From Bacillota bacterium (lineage in GTDB: Bacteria > Bacillota_I > Bacilli_A > Acholeplasmatales > Acholeplasmataceae), in the NCBI GenBank assembly GCA_027620815.1, contig JAQCDH010000029.1:1-8934 (forward strand): a stretch of DNA of 8,934 nucleotides. The letters are read 5' to 3'. The notes beneath the pieces were generated by a model. The model was given only the letters and a program-made list of their open reading frames with translations. It ran no database searches and was not told where the DNA came from. Of the stretch, positions 7,536-8,934 are shown piece by piece. The translations under genes were made by a program, and so were the position numbers. Within the stretch, counting starts at the first letter, position 1. Every line of letters starts with the position of its first letter.

Positions 7536-7903
7536 AATTTATAAGACTCGTTATTATTTTTATCATTGAAATTGCGCTTGCGGTATTAATCATGCTTTTA
7601 AGAGGCGTTTCTTTTACGATGATGAATTTGTCAGATCATTTCTTTATCGTCGGTGTTATTATTGGACTTCCTTCAATCGTTGCCATTACCCAAGCTTTCA
7701 GATTATTTTATGGATTTAGATATGCAGCTCGTATTTTTATTACACCAAATTACAGAAAGATTTATCCATCTTTTAAAGATTTCGAAGAAACTAAAACGGG
7801 TGGAGAGAAAAATCATACGTTTTTTGGTGAAGTATTAATAGCAAGTCTTTTAGTGATTTTTATTGCTGGATACTTATCTGGGGTTGTCATGAATGGACGT
7901 TAA
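7532..7903 (+). CDS. Small membrane protein, DUF3899-like
   Basis: A 123-residue protein with three predicted membrane helices (about 4-23, 33-58 and 98-118). The block NLSDHFFIVGVIIGLPSIV (32-50) followed by a polar, basic region with SFKDFEETK (80-88) resembles the DUF3899 family of small Firmicutes membrane proteins, which have no known function. That match is from memory of the family pattern and is moderate. The start ATG overlaps the oppF stop by 4 bases (ATGA). AGGGA at 7526-7530 is only one base from the ATG, too close for an ideal Shine-Dalgarno, so translation probably relies on ribosomes finishing oppF. Later in-frame Met codons would delete the first helix, which favours this start. 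Co-transcription with the peptide importer suggests, but does not show, a related role in the membrane. It overlaps the next gene by 11 bases. Confidence 0.55.
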   Translation: MKFIRLVIIFIIEIALAVLIMLLRGVSFTMMNLSDHFFIVGVIIGLPSIVAITQAFRLFYGFRYAARIFITPNYRKIYPSFKDFEETKTGGEKNHTFFGEVLIASLLVIFIAGYLSGVVMNGR

Positions 7904-8630
7904 AAAAAAGCAACATAAACAATTTTTAATCACTTATATTTCATATATCGCAACCATCATAGCTACCATTAGTGTAGCTATTTTATCTTATATACTTTTT
8001 CAATCAGACTGGGCATATTTAATTATTTTTATACTACTTTTGATTTTATTATTCGCTAGTTATCGCTTTAAAAAAGCGCTATATTTAATCATTCATCGGG
8101 CTTATATGGAACACATCCTTGATGATGTGATTGATCCAATCGATTTAAGACCTGATTATGATACCATTGATGTTCAAAAGAAATTACTCAAACAAGGTTA
8201 CAAGTTACACTATACGGGTAATCAATATGTAATATTAATTAAAATTGTAAAAGACACACAAATTAGAAAAATTTTTCAACATCATATTTTGCATGTTGCA
8301 GTCATTTTATTTGATTCCAAATTAAAATATTATCAAACACAAGTCGATGATTTAATTAATGAAATTCAGTTTAAATCTCAAACAGAAGACAAAAAAAGAA
8401 TTGATCGATTGTTGATTACACAATATAAACAAGTCGATGAATTTAATGAGAAAGAACGTTTAGCGATTAATGAAATTATTTTTATTAAAACAGACAAGCA
8501 CATCGTATCAACGATTAATGTTGGATTATTAAAATCACCACCGATTGCGCTTATGCTTGCTTCAAAAACATATCGACCTTCAACATACTATCAAATACAT
8601 TTAGATGATATTTACGACGCATTAAAATAA
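7893..8630 (+). CDS. Unrecognised membrane protein with two N-terminal helices and a cytoplasmic domain
   Basis: I do not recognise this 245-residue protein. A basic N-terminus (MDVKKKQHK) precedes two membrane helices at about 11-36 and 40-57. The next residues, YRFKKALYLIIHRAY (57-71), are basic, so the remaining ~185 residues should be cytoplasmic. That domain mixes strands and charged helices (YVILIKIVK 112-120, HHILHVAVILF 130-140, AINEIIFIKTD 191-201), lacks Cys, and shows no nucleotide-binding or catalytic motif. Its alternating pattern could be a compact alpha/beta fold, but no family can be named. It overlaps the end of the preceding gene by 11 bases and has only a weak GGGG (7880-7883) upstream, so it is probably translationally coupled to it. 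The gene is the last of the operon and ends at the stem of a terminator hairpin. Gene status is well supported by length, coupling and codon pattern; function is unknown. Confidence 0.75.
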   Translation: MDVKKKQHKQFLITYISYIATIIATISVAILSYILFQSDWAYLIIFILLLILLFASYRFKKALYLIIHRAYMEHILDDVIDPIDLRPDYDTIDVQKKLLKQGYKLHYTGNQYVILIKIVKDTQIRKIFQHHILHVAVILFDSKLKYYQTQVDDLINEIQFKSQTEDKKRIDRLLITQYKQVDEFNEKERLAINEIIFIKTDKHIVSTINVGLLKSPPIALMLASKTYRPSTYYQIHLDDIYDALK

Positions 8631-8667
8631 AAAATAATCCATGACAATTGCCATGGATTATTTTTTT
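8631..8667 (+). terminator. Bidirectional terminator between convergent genes
   Basis: AAAATAATCCATG (8631-8643) pairs with CATGGATTATTTT (8652-8664) as a perfect 13-base stem with an 8-base loop ACAATTGC, followed by further T residues to 8667. On the minus strand the same hairpin is followed by TTATTTTT. It begins right after the stop of the plus-strand gene (8628-8630) and is four bases from the stop of the minus-strand gene (8672), so it likely ends both transcripts. Confidence 0.85.
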
Positions 8668-8671
8668 AACT

Positions 8672-8934
8672 TCAATCTAATTTAGTTAACCTGTAATGAT
8701 ACAGAAGTAGTAATAGAATAAAAGCGAGAGAAGCACTTACCGAGTAAATTCTATAACTTAGGAATCCTGTTAATACATGAAACAACAATAATCCCATAAG
8801 TAACACAAATATTGGTTTAATCAAATGAAATAAAAACCGGTGCGATAGTGTCATATTTACGATTGAACTCGGCTTGTCTTTATGTTTGTACCAATGATAA
8901 CTCGTTAAATATCCAACTGTAGAAAAAATAAACA
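8672..8934 (-). CDS. C-terminal part of an unrecognised membrane protein, cut by window edge
   Basis: This minus-strand frame is open from the right edge of the window to a TGA at 8672-8674, giving at least 86 residues. An ATG at 8854 is probably internal, because the 26 codons upstream of it are all open and read like part of the same protein, with a hydrophobic FIFSTVGYLTSYHWY stretch followed by KHKDKPSS. Two further hydrophobic helices follow (about 12-32 and 37-54 counted from that Met), ending in HYRLTKLD. The gene converges on the opp operon and shares its terminator. No family is recognised. If the ATG at 8854 were the start it would be a 60-residue two-helix protein, but there is no clear ribosome binding site just upstream. 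The chance that this is a real gene is good, given the stop placed beside the terminator; identity is unknown. Confidence 0.65.
   Translation of the reverse strand, partial: FIFSTVGYLTSYHWYKHKDKPSSIVNMTLSHRFLFHLIKPIFVLLMGLLLFHVLTGFLSYRIYSVSASLAFILLLLLYHYRLTKLD

Noticed and set aside
7902..7910. A8-G run resembling a slippery A-AAA-AAG frameshift site at the start of the two-helix protein gene
   Set aside because: It spans the stop of the upstream gene and the Lys codons of the next in AT-rich DNA; both genes are complete without a frameshift and no downstream stimulatory structure was seen.
8672..8854. A complete 60-residue minus-strand gene starting at 8854
   Set aside because: The same frame stays open to the window edge with protein-like sequence, so it is better read as the tail of a longer gene.

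Overview
The window comes from a low-GC, Gram-positive-derived bacterium, most likely a wall-less lineage near Acholeplasma, Izemoplasma or Haloplasma. DNA is strongly AT-biased. Trp is written TGG throughout the genes, no in-frame TGA is read as Trp, and two genes end in TGA, so the standard code is used. This argues against the code-4 mycoplasmas and spiroplasmas. The taxonomic call is inference from composition and from the enlarged form of the transporter proteins.

Most of the window is an oligopeptide ABC importer. The left edge cuts into the gene for its substrate-binding protein (oppA, bases 1-1471), which ends at a strong hairpin terminator (1493-1528). A 169-base gap holds that terminator, an extended -10 promoter (1604-1612) and a good ribosome binding site. 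Then follow oppB (1641-2735), oppC (2735-4642), oppD (4642-6171) and oppF (6171-7535), each touching the next by one base. Two small membrane-protein genes overlap the end of the operon: a DUF3899-like protein (7532-7903) and an unrecognised two-helix protein (7893-8630). A hairpin at 8631-8667 closes the six-gene unit and probably also serves a convergent membrane-protein gene that runs in from the right edge on the minus strand (8672-8934).

OppA should capture peptides outside the cell, OppB and OppC form the channel, and OppD and OppF power it with ATP. The unusual feature is that all four core subunits are larger than classical Opp proteins. OppB and OppC carry extracellular insertions right after their first membrane helix; the one in OppC is about 330 residues and contains a beta-rich segment. 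OppD and OppF carry long charged helical insertions at different points of the ATPase fold. OppD keeps the spacing of the family's C-terminal four-Cys metal site but has D, N, D and S in place of the cysteines. No CRISPR array, tRNA, rRNA or insertion sequence was seen.
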